Numbered from the stretch's first letter, positions 50,866 to 61,024 are shown. The stretch is 64,000 bases of DNA from JAWVFM01 sp963739355 (GCA_963739355.1 CAVUAD010000005.1:186001-250000); one strand, 5' to 3'. Numbers and translations are program-made. Notes: a model not told the origin generated them from the sequence alone.

Positions 50866-52306
50866 CTCAACCTCCACACGGAGTCTTACCGAGCGGTCCG
50901 GGATTGAGCTTTCCCGGGCGATCCGCGAGCGCGACGTGGGCGCGCGTGAGGTCCTGGAGGCCCACATCGACGTGTTGCGTACCGCTGGGCTGAACGCGTT
51001 CGCCGCCGAGCGCTTCGACGCCGCCCGCGCGGAGGCGGACGAGGTGGACGCCCGCCTGGACGGGGGCGAGGCGGATCCGCCGCCGTACCTCGGCGTGCCG
51101 TGCACGATCAAGGAGTCGGTCGCGGTGGCGGGGTTTCCGAACACCGCCGGGCTCGTGAGCCTGGACGGACGGACGGCCGAGACCACGGCGCCGGCGGCCG
51201 AGCGCCTCCTGGCCTCCGGGCCGATCCTGCTCGGTGTGACGAACCTCTCCGAGCTGACGATGTGGATCGAGTCGGAGAACCGTCTGTACGGGCGCACCCT
51301 CAACGCCTACGACCAGTCGCGAACGGCCGGTGGCTCCTCGGGGGGCGAGGGTGCGGCGGTCGGGTCGGGCGGCTCCGTCTTCGGCCTCGGCAGCGACTTC
51401 GCGGGGTCCATCCGCATTCCCGCCTTCTTCAACGGGGTGTTCGGGCACAAGCCGACCAGCGGAGTCGTGCCGCTGACCGGGCAGTTCCCGGCGTCCGAGG
51501 GGGCCGCGATGCGCATGGTCGCCATGGGCCCCCTGGCGCGCCGGGCCGAGGACCTGATGCCTCTGCTGCGCCTCATGGGCGGCCCTGACGGGACCGACCC
51601 CGTGGCTCGGGACGTCGAACTCGGCGACCCCGCCGAGGTCTCCATCCGGGGTCTTCGCGTCGTGCTCGGCACGGGCACGTCCTACTTCCCTGCGCGGCGC
51701 GACCTGCGCGAGGCCCGCGAGCGTGCTGCCGAAGCGCTCGCCGGGCGCGGCGCCGAGATCGTGCGCGCGCCGCTCCGCTCGCTGCGGCGCGCGGCGGAGC
51801 TCTTCCTCGCGGCAGCCCAGACCGGGGCGGGCGTCTCGCTGGCCGAGTTGATCGTCGCGCAGGGCGGCTCGCCGGTGACGATGCGCTCGGCGCTGCGCCG
51901 CGGCGGCCCGCACACCCGCGCGACCCGCCTCACGCTCGCTGCCGAGTACGCCGGCAGGTTCATGCCCGAGCGCCGGATCAAGCGCTCGCTGGCTGCTAGC
52001 GAGGCGATGCAGCGCGAGATCGAAGCCATCATCGGCGACGGCGTCCTGCTGCATCCGCCGCACTCGAAGGTCGCCCCACCGCACGGCCGCACCGTCGGGC
52101 GCCCCTGGGCCCTCGCGCCGACGGCGATCTTCAACCTCCTCGGCCTTCCCGCCACCCAGGTCCCGCTCGGCCTGAACGCGCGCGGCCTGCCGGTCGGGGT
52201 GCAGGTGGCGGCGGGGCGAGACCGCGACCACGTCTCGATCGCCGTCGCCCACGCCCTCGAGGACGAGCTGGGCGGCTGGGTCCCGCCGCGCCCGCGCCGC
52301 GCGTAA
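50858..52306 (+). CDS. Amidase signature family protein
   Basis: 482 residues from GTG 50858. The Ser-cisSer-Lys triad is present: Lys in VPCTIKESVAVAG, cis-Ser in TAGGSSGGEGAAVGSGG, and nucleophile Ser in GLGSDFAGSIRIPA. The C-terminus LGLPATQVPLGLNARGLPVGVQVAAG is typical of fatty-acid-amide-hydrolase-like amidases. It could hydrolyse amide products near the neighbouring oxidoreductase. No other amidotransferase (gatB) gene is present, so not a GatA. Confidence 0.9.
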   Translation: MAISTSTRSLTERSGIELSRAIRERDVGAREVLEAHIDVLRTAGLNAFAAERFDAARAEADEVDARLDGGEADPPPYLGVPCTIKESVAVAGFPNTAGLVSLDGRTAETTAPAAERLLASGPILLGVTNLSELTMWIESENRLYGRTLNAYDQSRTAGGSSGGEGAAVGSGGSVFGLGSDFAGSIRIPAFFNGVFGHKPTSGVVPLTGQFPASEGAAMRMVAMGPLARRAEDLMPLLRLMGGPDGTDPVARDVELGDPAEVSIRGLRVVLGTGTSYFPARRDLREARERAAEALAGRGAEIVRAPLRSLRRAAELFLAAAQTGAGVSLAELIVAQGGSPVTMRSALRRGGPHTRATRLTLAAEYAGRFMPERRIKRSLAASEAMQREIEAIIGDGVLLHPPHSKVAPPHGRTVGRPWALAPTAIFNLLGLPATQVPLGLNARGLPVGVQVAAGRDRDHVSIAVAHALEDELGGWVPPRPRRA

Positions 52307-52354
52307 GGCCGCGGCGAGCTACGAATTCAGCGAGTCGCCGCGCCCGTGAAGGGC

Positions 52355-53827
52355 CTAGCTGCCCGAGTACCGCGAGTACGGGTACCACCACTCCTTCGGG
52401 GCGATCTCCGTCTCGATGTGGACGTGCTTCGTTTCCTGGAAGGCCTCGAGCCCCTCGCGCCCGAGCTCGCGGCCAAGGCCCGACTGCTTGAAACCGCCGA
52501 ACGGGCCCGCGTCGTTGTCCGTGAGCGGGTCGTTGAACCACACCGTCCCCGCCTTGATCTCGCGCATGCAGCGCACCACGTTGCCGAGGTCGCGCGTGTA
52601 GACGTTGGCGCCCAGCCCGAAGCGGGTCGAGTTCGCCAGCGCGATGGCCTCGTCCAGGTCCTTGACGGGGACGATCGGGGCGACGGGTCCGAACGTCTCC
52701 TCGCGGAGGAGATCCGTCTCGGCGGCGGCGCCGGTGACCACGGCGGGCGCCAGGAAGTGCCCGCGGTCGTGGCCGGCGTGGTCGCCCCCGACGACGATCT
52801 CCGCCCCCGCCGCGACGGCCGCCTCAAGCTGGCGCTCCACCTTCTCCCGCTGGATCGCGGAGACCATGGGCCCCACGTCCGTGTTCGGCTGCAGCGGATC
52901 GCCGAGCACGAGCCGGCCGGCGTTGTCGGCGAAGGCACTGACGTAGTCGTCGTAGACGTCGCTCATCACGTAGAAGCGCTCCGCGGAGGTGCACACCTGC
53001 CCCGCGTTCAGGAACGCCGCCCAGGCGCCCCCGCGCGCGGCCACGTCGAGCTGTCCGGCGACGTCGGAGCAGACGATGAACGGGTCCTTGCCGCCCATCT
53101 CGAGGTTGATCCGGGCGACACGCTCGGCGCACGCCGAGGCGATCTTCTTCCCCGTCTCGACGGAACCGGTGAATGCCACGCACGCGATGCGCTCGTCCCC
53201 GACGATCGCCCCGCCGACGTCGCCCGCGCCCGCGATCAGGGACACCACTCCTCCGGGCAGGTGGTCGACACAGCCGGCCAGCGCAAGCGTGGAGAGCGGC
53301 GTGAGCTCGGACGGCTTGCAGACGCAGGCGTTCCCGGCGGCAAGGGCCGGCGCGAGCTTCCAGGCCAGCAGGAGCAGCGGGTAGTTCCAGGGCACGATGC
53401 AGGCGACCGGACCAACCGGCTCCTTGAGGACGAGCGCGACCTGGCTGGACTCGATGGGCGGGATCACGCGGCCCGCCGAGTCGCGGCCGATCTCCGCGTA
53501 GTAGTCAAACGCCGCCGCCGTCCAGCCGACCTCGTCGCGGTTCTCGACGAGGGGCTTGCCGCCCTCCAGCGTCATCAGCTCGGCCAGCTCGTCCGTGCGA
53601 GCCCGCAGCCGAGTGGCGACCTCGTGGAGCATCTCGCCGCGCTCCCCGGCGGGCGTCAGCTCCCAGCCCCGCTGCGCCTCGGCCGCCGCGGCCATGGCCG
53701 CGTCGAGCTGCTCGCCCGACGGCGTCCCGACCGTGGCGATCGTCTCCTCGGTGAACGGGTTCTCGACCGGCAGGGCCTCCCCTGCGCCGGCGACGAGCTC
53801 GCCGCCAAGGAGAAGTCGGGTTTCCAT
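52355..53827 (-). CDS. NAD(P)-dependent aldehyde dehydrogenase (amine-aldehyde type)
   Basis: 490 residues from ATG 53827 (ATG 53839 is an alternative). Catalytic Cys in FLNAGQVCTSAERFYV, general base Glu in INLEMGGKDPFIV, Asn in VPWNYPLLLLAWKLAP, and Rossmann FTGSVETGKKI. Its closest style is betaine/gamma-aminobutyraldehyde dehydrogenases. With PuuB-, aminotransferase- and Pot-type genes nearby, aminobutyraldehyde is a likely substrate. Confidence 0.9.
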   Translation of the reverse strand: METRLLLGGELVAGAGEALPVENPFTEETIATVGTPSGEQLDAAMAAAAEAQRGWELTPAGERGEMLHEVATRLRARTDELAELMTLEGGKPLVENRDEVGWTAAAFDYYAEIGRDSAGRVIPPIESSQVALVLKEPVGPVACIVPWNYPLLLLAWKLAPALAAGNACVCKPSELTPLSTLALAGCVDHLPGGVVSLIAGAGDVGGAIVGDERIACVAFTGSVETGKKIASACAERVARINLEMGGKDPFIVCSDVAGQLDVAARGGAWAAFLNAGQVCTSAERFYVMSDVYDDYVSAFADNAGRLVLGDPLQPNTDVGPMVSAIQREKVERQLEAAVAAGAEIVVGGDHAGHDRGHFLAPAVVTGAAAETDLLREETFGPVAPIVPVKDLDEAIALANSTRFGLGANVYTRDLGNVVRCMREIKAGTVWFNDPLTDNDAGPFGGFKQSGLGRELGREGLEAFQETKHVHIETEIAPKEWWYPYSRYSGS

Positions 53828-53873
53828 CGCCTCCGGCATCGCTCGCGAGACTAGTCGGCTAGCCTCGCGCGCG

Positions 53874-54260
53874 ATGGCCGATTGGGCGACGATCAGCGCG
53901 CTGGCGACGGGCGCCGGGACCATGGCCCTCGCCGCCGCGACCTTCGCCGCGGTGCGCTCGGCGAACCGGGCGGCGCGCGCGGATGACTTCCGCCCCCAGC
54001 ATCGCGACCTCTACGTCTCCGCCGACGACACCGGCTTCTGGCAGGGCGCCCTGCGCGATCCGCGCGACGAGGCGTTCGCGGCGATCCAGCAGGCAGTCGC
54101 CGAGCGCCGGCCCCTCGACGTGGAGCTCCTCTACGGCGATCACGACGGCGGCCAGCTCACCATCAGTCGTTTCGGCCTCGCAACCGAGGAGGACGACGGC
54201 GATGAGTGGCTGTGTGCCGTCGTCCGCCACTGGAGCGTCGACGGGGCGGATCCGCGCTAG
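53874..54260 (+). CDS. Small hypothetical protein with N-terminal membrane segment
   Basis: 128 residues from ATG 53874: one hydrophobic N-terminal span (TISALATGAGTMALAAATFAAVRSA) and a soluble remainder (LYVSADDTGFWQGALRDPRDEAFAAIQQAVAERRPLDVELLYGDHDGGQ...WSVDG). I do not recognise the family. It lies divergent from the aldehyde dehydrogenase and overlaps the stop of the universal stress protein by 4 bases. Confidence 0.6.
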   Translation: MADWATISALATGAGTMALAAATFAAVRSANRAARADDFRPQHRDLYVSADDTGFWQGALRDPRDEAFAAIQQAVAERRPLDVELLYGDHDGGQLTISRFGLATEEDDGDEWLCAVVRHWSVDGADPR

Positions 54261-54670
54261 GCCGGAACGACCAGCACCGGCAGCTCGGAGATGTGCAGCA
54301 GCTTGTAGGCGGTCTCCCCGAGGACGACGCCCTTGAGGGGAGCGTCGCCGTGCGTCCCGACGACGATCATGCGGGCGTTCCGCCTCTCGGCCACGTCGAC
54401 GAGCGCCTGCGCGGGATGCTTGTTCTGCATCTCCACCTCCGCCTCGATTCCGAGGGCCTGCGCCTGGTGGACTCCGGCGGTCGTTCGCTCCTCGGCCAGC
54501 TCCTCGACGGCCGCGCGCTGGGCAGGCACCTCGCCACCGCCGTAGCCGCCGGGTGCGTATCCGAACACGAGAACGACCTTGTCGCCGAACGTCTTGGCGA
54601 GATCGGCCGCGGCCTCGAGAGCCGCCCGCGAGCACTCCGAACCGTCGTAGCCAACGATGATTTCGCTCAT
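54257..54670 (-). CDS. Universal stress protein (UspA family)
   Basis: 137 residues: IIVGYDGSECSRAALEAAADLA at the N-terminus and the ATP-binding motif VGTHGDAPLKGVVLGETAYKLLH (G-x2-G-x9-G-E/S-T form) near the end. UspA proteins bind ATP and respond to starvation or stress. It follows the APC permease by 16 bases, so is likely co-transcribed with it. Confidence 0.92.
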   Translation of the reverse strand: MSEIIVGYDGSECSRAALEAAADLAKTFGDKVVLVFGYAPGGYGGGEVPAQRAAVEELAEERTTAGVHQAQALGIEAEVEMQNKHPAQALVDVAERRNARMIVVGTHGDAPLKGVVLGETAYKLLHISELPVLVVPA

Positions 54671-54686
54671 CCGAGCCTCCTTGCAC

Positions 54687-56225
54687 TCATCCGGGATCGC
54701 TCATGACGGAGGCGGTTCCGACGACCGAGCCGTCAAGGATGCCGGGGTCCACGACCTCCGTCTTCCGCCCGAAGAAGTACGGATAGGCCACGCCGGCCCA
54801 AAGCATCACCACGACCCCGAGTAGGAGAGTGCCGACGCCAACGGCGACCGACGTGCCGATCCCGAGGAAGTCACCGGAGTAGTTCTGCACGGGGTCTTGG
54901 TAGAACGTCAACGCCTTGATGAAGATGCCGGTCAGCATCAGCCCGCCGAGGAATGGGACGAGTCCGACGAGAACGAAGTTACGGGCGCTCTTGAACAGCT
55001 CCTTGCGGTAGTAGATCGCGCAGGCGAACCCGGTCAGCCCGTAGTAGAAGGCGATCTGGAACCCGAGTCCGGTGATCGAGTCGCCGAGCACATCCTGGCT
55101 TGCGTTGATGATGAACAGGGTCCAGACGAGGGATACGGCGCCCATCGTCAGAGTCGAGACGTCGGGCGTGAGGTAGCGGGGATGAATGTGGCCGAAGGCC
55201 TTCGGGATTGCTCCGAACCTCGCCATCGACAGCGTCGTCCTCGCAGTCGGCAGGATCGTCGTCTGCGTTGACGCGGAGGCCGAGGTCAGCACCGTGATGA
55301 TCAGCAGCTTGTCCAGCGGCGAGCCGAACACCTTCCCGCCGAGCGCGCCGAGGACATCGTTGTGGTGATGCTTCAGGAAGTTCTCGCCGGCGAATGCTTG
55401 CGCGGAGGCCGAGACGACGAGGTAGATGGCGACGAGCAGTAGCGTGCTCACGACCGCGGCCTTGCCCGGCCCGTTCGCGGAGTCCTCGGACTCCTCGTTG
55501 ACGCAGACCCCGGAGTCCCACCCCCAGTAGATGAAAACGCCGAGCAGGACCCCGTCGATGAGCGGCCCGAGTCCGATCGAGAAGGGGTTGAACCAACTCG
55601 CTGAGACGTCCACCGAGCCGGCAACGTCGCCGGTGTACACCTTGACGAGGGCGACGATCGAGAAGAGCGCGAGCGTGATGATCTCGATCGTCAGCAGCAC
55701 GTACTGGATGCGGGCCGATAGCTCGATGCCGATGTAGCAGATCCACGTCATGACGATGATCCATAGGGCCGCGACGATCGAGACGTCGAGCAGGTTCTTG
55801 GAGGCGGCATCGAGTCCGAAGAGCAGGAATGAGTAGACGCCGGCGATGTAGGCGAGGGTCGCCATGACGACGATGTCCGCGACCACGATGGCCCAGCCGG
55901 TCAGCCAGCCGGACCGCGGTCCCATGGCTCGCGTCACCCACGTGAAGCTCGTCCCGCAGTCCGGGTCCGCCTTGTTCATGTAGTTGTAGCCGGCCGCAAT
56001 CAGCAGCATCGGAATGAACGAGACCAGGAGTACCGCCGGGGCGGCGAGGCCGACGCCTTGGACGGCCACGATGAAGCCGAGGGTGGCCGCGAGGCTGTAG
56101 GCGGGCGCCGTCGAGGCGACGCTGATGACGAGATTCGAGAGGTAGCCGATCGCGCCCGACTTCAGACCCTTGTCGCCGGTCTTTGGTGCTTCCCCGGCGG
56201 GCGTGGGAACCGCAGCGCTCTCCAT
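54687..56225 (-). CDS. APC superfamily amino acid/amine permease
   Basis: 512 residues with about twelve membrane segments. TM1 carries the substrate-binding GYLSNLVISVASTAPAYSLAATLG, and TM6 includes FIYWGWDSGVCVNEESED. The family transports amino acids or polyamines by proton symport. In this context putrescine or an amino acid is likely. Divergent from the PuuB-like oxidase with a 154-base intergenic region. Confidence 0.88.
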   Translation of the reverse strand: MESAAVPTPAGEAPKTGDKGLKSGAIGYLSNLVISVASTAPAYSLAATLGFIVAVQGVGLAAPAVLLVSFIPMLLIAAGYNYMNKADPDCGTSFTWVTRAMGPRSGWLTGWAIVVADIVVMATLAYIAGVYSFLLFGLDAASKNLLDVSIVAALWIIVMTWICYIGIELSARIQYVLLTIEIITLALFSIVALVKVYTGDVAGSVDVSASWFNPFSIGLGPLIDGVLLGVFIYWGWDSGVCVNEESEDSANGPGKAAVVSTLLLVAIYLVVSASAQAFAGENFLKHHHNDVLGALGGKVFGSPLDKLLIITVLTSASASTQTTILPTARTTLSMARFGAIPKAFGHIHPRYLTPDVSTLTMGAVSLVWTLFIINASQDVLGDSITGLGFQIAFYYGLTGFACAIYYRKELFKSARNFVLVGLVPFLGGLMLTGIFIKALTFYQDPVQNYSGDFLGIGTSVAVGVGTLLLGVVVMLWAGVAYPYFFGRKTEVVDPGILDGSVVGTASVMSDPG

Positions 56226-56379
56226 CGACTCTCCTCGTCTCGAACGAAATGGTCTGCTCGGCGGACCCTATGCGCAGGTGCGGTCGTTCGCAAGGGTCGA
56301 CAGTCCTAATCACCGCCACCCAGTTGTCCGGTGTGGTCAACGCCTCCGGCGGCAGCGGGCCGGTGGTTAGGCTGCGGGC

Positions 56380-57780
56380 GTGATCGCGACTCACGACGCC
56401 AAGGGCTGGTGGCTCGCCAGGGCCGGCCCGGTGGAGCCGCTGGTGGCGCTCGAGGGTGAGACGACGGCGGATGTGGTGATCGTCGGCGGCGGGTTCACGG
56501 GCATGTGGACTGCGTGGCTCATCCGGGAGCTCGAGCCGCAGGCCCGCATCGTGATCCTGGAGGGCAAGGTGTGCGGCGAGGGCCCGAGCGGGCGGAATGG
56601 GGGCTTCGTCAACGAGCTGTGGTTCAGCCTGCCGACGATGCGCGAGCGCTTCGGCGATGCGGGCGCCCTGGCGGTCGCCCGCGCCTCGCGTGACGCCGTC
56701 ACCGCGGTGGGGCGCTGGTGCGACGAGCAGGGTGTCGATGCCTGGTTTCGCCAGGGCGGGTACATGCAGGTCTCGACCACGCCGATCCACGACGGCAACT
56801 GGGATGCGGCCGCGGCGGCCTGCCGCGAGCTCGGCGAACCGGAGGCCTGCCAGCCGCTGGACCCGGCCGGCGTCGCGGCACGGTGCGCGTCGCCGATCTT
56901 CCGCGCGGGCGCCTACTTCCCCACGGCGGCCACGATCAATCCCGGCCTGCTCAGCCGCGGCCTGCGCCGCAGCCTGATCGACGCCGGAGTCGAGATCCAC
57001 GAGCACTCGCCCGTTCGCGCCGTTCACCAGTCGCACGGCGAGGTCGAGGTGCGAACACCGGGCGGCACGGTTCGGGCGCCCCAGGCAGTGCTCGGCGCGG
57101 GCTTCGGCCTCGCCGGGTTCTCGGGCCTGCGCCTCCGCCTGACGCTCACGTCCAGCCACATGGTGATCACCGAGCCCGTCCCGGACGTCATCGAGGAGCT
57201 TGGCTGGAACGGCGGCGAGTGCATCACCGACTCGCGGCACATGGTCCACTACTTCCGGACCACCAGGGACGGCCGGATCGCCTTCGGCTGGGGCGGCGGG
57301 CGGATCGTGTTCGGAGCGCGGGCGCGAGGCCGGGCGGAGGTCGATCGCGCCCTGGTCGAGAAGGTGGCGTCAAGCCTCGTCCGCTTCTTCCCGCAGTTGG
57401 CCGGACGGCGGATCGACCACGCCTGGGGCGGCCCGATCGACGTCTCGCCGACCCACCTGCCGGTGGTCGGCACCAAGGACGGAGGCCGGGTGCACTTCGC
57501 CTTCGGCTACACCGGCAACGGCGTCGGGCCCTCCCGACTGGCGGGCCGCTGCCTCGCCTCCCTGGCGCTCGGCCGCGACGACGAGTTCTCGAGCCTCGCG
57601 ATCGTCGACCCCGAGGCCCACCACGTCCCGCCGGAGCCCTTCCGCTACGCGGGCGGCGAGATCATCCGCGCCGCGATCCTTCGCAAGGAGGCCGCCGAGG
57701 AGGCCGGCGCCAAGGCCGGCCTGCTGACCCGCTTCGTCTCCGGAATCCCGGAGCGGCTCGGGATCCACGTGGGCCGCTGA
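56380..57780 (+). CDS. FAD-dependent amine oxidoreductase (DAO family, PuuB-like)
   Basis: 466 residues from GTG 56380. Rossmann FAD motif DVVIVGGGFTGMWTAWLIRELEPQARIVILEG, then GPSGRNGGFVNELWFSLP, the GRNGGF signature of gamma-glutamylputrescine oxidoreductase and similar DAO proteins, and a C-terminal GYTGNGVGPSRLAGRCLA. It would oxidise a polyamine or amino acid derivative to an aldehyde for the neighbouring dehydrogenases. Convergent with mmsA. Confidence 0.87.
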   Translation: MIATHDAKGWWLARAGPVEPLVALEGETTADVVIVGGGFTGMWTAWLIRELEPQARIVILEGKVCGEGPSGRNGGFVNELWFSLPTMRERFGDAGALAVARASRDAVTAVGRWCDEQGVDAWFRQGGYMQVSTTPIHDGNWDAAAAACRELGEPEACQPLDPAGVAARCASPIFRAGAYFPTAATINPGLLSRGLRRSLIDAGVEIHEHSPVRAVHQSHGEVEVRTPGGTVRAPQAVLGAGFGLAGFSGLRLRLTLTSSHMVITEPVPDVIEELGWNGGECITDSRHMVHYFRTTRDGRIAFGWGGGRIVFGARARGRAEVDRALVEKVASSLVRFFPQLAGRRIDHAWGGPIDVSPTHLPVVGTKDGGRVHFAFGYTGNGVGPSRLAGRCLASLALGRDDEFSSLAIVDPEAHHVPPEPFRYAGGEIIRAAILRKEAAEEAGAKAGLLTRFVSGIPERLGIHVGR

Positions 57781-57784
57781 GCGC

Positions 57785-59272
57785 TCAGACCCAGCGGCTG
57801 GTGATGACCTTCTTGCGGGTGTAGAGCTCGATCGCGTCCGTGCCGTTGGCGTGGAGGTCGCCGTCGATCGAGCCCTTCCAGCCCGAGAACGGGAACCAGG
57901 CGACCGGCGCGGCGACGCCGACGTTGACGCCGATCATCCCGGCCTGGACTCCGGCGCGGTAGGCGCGGGCGGCGGCGCCCGAGGTCGTGAACACCGAGCC
58001 GGCGTTGCCGTAGCGGGAGCCGTTGACGAAGTCCAGCGCGTCGTCCAGATCGGCGGCGCGGATCACGGTGAGCAGGGGGCCGAAGAGCTCCTCGCGGGCG
58101 ATCTCGGACTCGCGGTCGGCCGTCTCGACGATCGTCGGGCCCAGCATCGTTCCGGCGGGCCCGGAATCGGCGTCCCGGCCGTCGAGGACCAGGGTTGCCC
58201 CCGCTTCGGAGACCGCTCGCTCCACGGCGCCCGCCACGCGCTCACGGGCCTCGGGCGCGACGAGCGGGCAGACGTCGGTGCCCTCCTCGCCGCCGGGCCC
58301 GACCACGAGCGCAGACGCCGCCTCGCGAAGCGCCGTCAGGACCTCGTCCTGCCGCTCGGGCTCGCCAACCAGCACGGCGACCGAGTTGGCCAGGCACCGC
58401 TGGCCCGCGGCTCCGAAGGCCGACCCCATGACCGCGTCGACGGTGGGGCCGAGGTCCGCGTCCGGCATCACGACTGCGGCGTTCTTCGCACCGCCAAGCG
58501 CCTGGAAGCGCTTGCCCGTGGCCGCGGAGCGCTCCGCGATGTGGCGGGCCGTCGACGCCTGGCCGACGAACGAGACCACGTCGATGCCGGGGTGGTCCAG
58601 GATGGAGTTGACCGCTTCGTGCGCGCCATGGACCAGGCCGCATAGCCCTGCCGGGATCGCGTCGAGGCCGTCGATCAGCTCGAAGATGCGCTCGGCCGGG
58701 CGGGGGTCGCGCTCCGATGGCTTCAGGATGAACGCGTTGCCGGTGGCGATCGCGAAGCCGCAGAACCAGAGGGGGATCATCGCCGGGAAGTTGAACGGCG
58801 TGATCGCGGCCACGACGCCCATCGGCTCGCGGACCATCTGGACGTCGAGCCCGGTCGCGACTCCCTCGAGGCCCTCGCTCTTCAGCAGGTGCGGTATGGC
58901 CATCGCGGACTCGGTGGACTCGATCCCGCGCAAGACTTCGCCGCGCGCGTCGTCGAGCGTCTTGCCCATGTCCTCCGTGACCAGGCCCGCGATCTCGTCG
59001 CGGTGTGCCCAGAGCGCCTCGCGGAACGCCATGACGGCGCGGGCCCGCGCCTGCGGCGCCACTCCCGCCCAGCCGCGCTGCGCCTCGCGAGCGGCAACGA
59101 CCGCCGCGTCCACGTCTGCCGCGTTGGAGAGCGGGACCAGCGCGGCGACCTCCCCGGTTGCGGGGTCGACGTCAGGTATCGAGTCGTGCGCAGTCGAAGG
59201 CCGCCACTCGCCGCCGGCGTAGTTGGCCAGCGTCCTCACGCCGGCGGACCGCGACGCCTCGACCGTCGCCAC
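57785..59272 (-). CDS. mmsA: CoA-acylating methylmalonate-semialdehyde dehydrogenase
   Basis: 495 residues from GTG 59272. Catalytic Cys in FGAAGQRCLANSVAVLV. The ALDH general base Glu is absent at the usual place (ALGGAKNAAVVMPDAD), as expected for the CoA-dependent MmsA group. AAITPFNFPAMIPLW and the C-terminal FPFSGWKGSIDGDLHANG also match. It oxidises malonate- or methylmalonate-semialdehyde to acetyl- or propionyl-CoA in valine, beta-alanine or polyamine breakdown. Its start is next to the potC stop, so it is the last gene of the pot operon. Confidence 0.93.
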   Translation of the reverse strand: MATVEASRSAGVRTLANYAGGEWRPSTAHDSIPDVDPATGEVAALVPLSNAADVDAAVVAAREAQRGWAGVAPQARARAVMAFREALWAHRDEIAGLVTEDMGKTLDDARGEVLRGIESTESAMAIPHLLKSEGLEGVATGLDVQMVREPMGVVAAITPFNFPAMIPLWFCGFAIATGNAFILKPSERDPRPAERIFELIDGLDAIPAGLCGLVHGAHEAVNSILDHPGIDVVSFVGQASTARHIAERSAATGKRFQALGGAKNAAVVMPDADLGPTVDAVMGSAFGAAGQRCLANSVAVLVGEPERQDEVLTALREAASALVVGPGGEEGTDVCPLVAPEARERVAGAVERAVSEAGATLVLDGRDADSGPAGTMLGPTIVETADRESEIAREELFGPLLTVIRAADLDDALDFVNGSRYGNAGSVFTTSGAAARAYRAGVQAGMIGVNVGVAAPVAWFPFSGWKGSIDGDLHANGTDAIELYTRKKVITSRWV

Positions 59273-60148
59273 CTACGCCATCTCCTGCTCGGGCCGCACC
59301 GCCGCCATCTGCTCGGCCCGCCGCTGCTGGATCACCGTAGCGCCCATCGCGAGCAGCGTCACGCTGAACAGGATCATCGCGACGCAGTTCACCTCGACCG
59401 GGATGCCGCGCTGGGCGGCGCCGAAGATGAACAACGGGAAGGTCACGGTCGTCCCGCTGTTGAAGTTCGAGACCACGAAGTCGTCGATGGAGAGGGCAAA
59501 GGCAAGGAGCGCGGCGGCAGCGATGCCGGGCAGCAGCAGCGGGAACGTCACCTTCATGAACGTCGTGAACGGGTTTGCACCGAGGTCCTGCGCGGCCTCC
59601 TCCAGGCTGCGGTCGAAACCGATGAGGCGGGAGCGCACGACGACGACGACGAAGCTGATGCAGAACATGACGTGGGCGATCAGCAGGGTCGCGAAGCCAA
59701 GCGCGAGCCCGTAGATCAGGAACAGCGAAAGCAACGACGCTCCCATCACGACCTCGGGGGTCGCCATCGGGATGACGATGAGGAAGTTCGCGGGCCGTCG
59801 CCCGACGAACTCATGTCGCACGAGGGCAAGCGCCATCAGGGTGCCGACGATCGTCGAGATGATCGTCGCGAGGACTGCCAGCTTGAGGCTGGTCAGGAGC
59901 GCGCTGTTCAGGTCGGAGATCCCGAAGGCGTTGCCCCAGTGCGAGAGCGTGAAGCCCGTCCATGTGTAGTTGTACTTCCCGGCCGGGTTGTTGAACGAAA
60001 AGAGCAGGATGACCGCGATCGGGATGAGGAGGTAGGCGATCGCGAGGCCAGCGAAGACGTTGAGCGCGTGCTCGCGAACCCAGCGCCAGGCGCGTGCGCC
60101 CGCCGAGGGGCGGCGGGGTGCGGCTGCGGGAAGCGCTGCCGCCTCCAT
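59273..60148 (-). CDS. potC: Spermidine/putrescine ABC permease PotC-like
   Basis: 291 residues with six membrane segments. EAA-type loop SLEEAAQDLGANPFTTFMKVTFPLLLPGIAAAALLAFALSIDDFVV is characteristic of PotC. Its start overlaps the potB stop by one base (TGATG). Works with PotABD in polyamine import. Confidence 0.92.
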   Translation of the reverse strand: MEAAALPAAAPRRPSAGARAWRWVREHALNVFAGLAIAYLLIPIAVILLFSFNNPAGKYNYTWTGFTLSHWGNAFGISDLNSALLTSLKLAVLATIISTIVGTLMALALVRHEFVGRRPANFLIVIPMATPEVVMGASLLSLFLIYGLALGFATLLIAHVMFCISFVVVVVRSRLIGFDRSLEEAAQDLGANPFTTFMKVTFPLLLPGIAAAALLAFALSIDDFVVSNFNSGTTVTFPLFIFGAAQRGIPVEVNCVAMILFSVTLLAMGATVIQQRRAEQMAAVRPEQEMA

Positions 60149-61017
60149 CAGACCCCCGCCGCTTCCTCGCCCATCAACGATTCCGAGCCCGCGAAGCGGA
60201 TGTAGATCACGACGGCGATCATGATCACAGCCATCAGCACGAACGACAGGGCCGCCGCCGCGGGATAGTCGCGCTGCGTGAGGTAGAGGCCCTGGATCAC
60301 GTTGCCGATCATGTGGTTGTTGGTGCTGCCGAGGAAGAAGGCGTTCACGTAGTCCCCGACGGCGGGAATGAACGTCAACAGGGTGCCGGCGATGATTCCC
60401 GGCGCCGACAGCGGCAGCGTGACCCGCGTGAACGCGGCCCGCGGCGAGGAGTAGAGGTCCTTGGCCGCCTCGATCAGTGCCGGGTCGAGCCGCTCCAGGC
60501 TGGCGTAGATCGGCAGGACCATGAAGGGCAGGAAGTTGTAGGTGATGCCCGCGATGACGGCGGTGGCCGTCTGGAGGAGCCGCCCGGTGTCCGAGAGGAT
60601 GCCCACCGACTGCAGCGTGTTCACGACGAACCCGTTGTCGGAGAGGATCGTCTCCCACGCGATCGTGCGGATCAGGTAGGTCGTGAAGAACGGCGCGATG
60701 ACCGCGAGGAGCATCGCGTTCTTCCACCTGCCCCCCCTGAACGTGATCGCATATGCGAGGGGGTAGCCGATCAGCAAGGCGATCAGCGTCGCGACACCGG
60801 CGTAGATGAACGAGCGCACGAACGGGGTGTCGTAGAGCGACAGCGCGTCGTGAAAGTTCGCCCAATGCCAGTCGAACCGCAGGCCGGTCTCGAGCGTGCC
60901 CGACTCCAGCGACAGCCGCGCCATGAAGTACATCGGCACGGCGAAGAACAGGATCAGCCAGAGGACCCCCGGGCCGAGGAGGAAGTACGGGACGAGCCGA
61001 CGCCGAAGCGTGCTCAC
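60148..61017 (-). CDS. potB: Spermidine/putrescine ABC permease PotB-like
   Basis: 289 residues from GTG 61017, six membrane segments. Coupling loop IEAAKDLYSSPRAAFTRVTLPLSAPGIIAGTLLTFIPAVGDYVNAFFLG and the PotB-like ending. It begins 7 bases after the potD stop. Confidence 0.92.
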   Translation of the reverse strand: MSTLRRRLVPYFLLGPGVLWLILFFAVPMYFMARLSLESGTLETGLRFDWHWANFHDALSLYDTPFVRSFIYAGVATLIALLIGYPLAYAITFRGGRWKNAMLLAVIAPFFTTYLIRTIAWETILSDNGFVVNTLQSVGILSDTGRLLQTATAVIAGITYNFLPFMVLPIYASLERLDPALIEAAKDLYSSPRAAFTRVTLPLSAPGIIAGTLLTFIPAVGDYVNAFFLGSTNNHMIGNVIQGLYLTQRDYPAAAALSFVLMAVIMIAVVIYIRFAGSESLMGEEAAGV

Positions 61018-61024
61018 CGGCTCA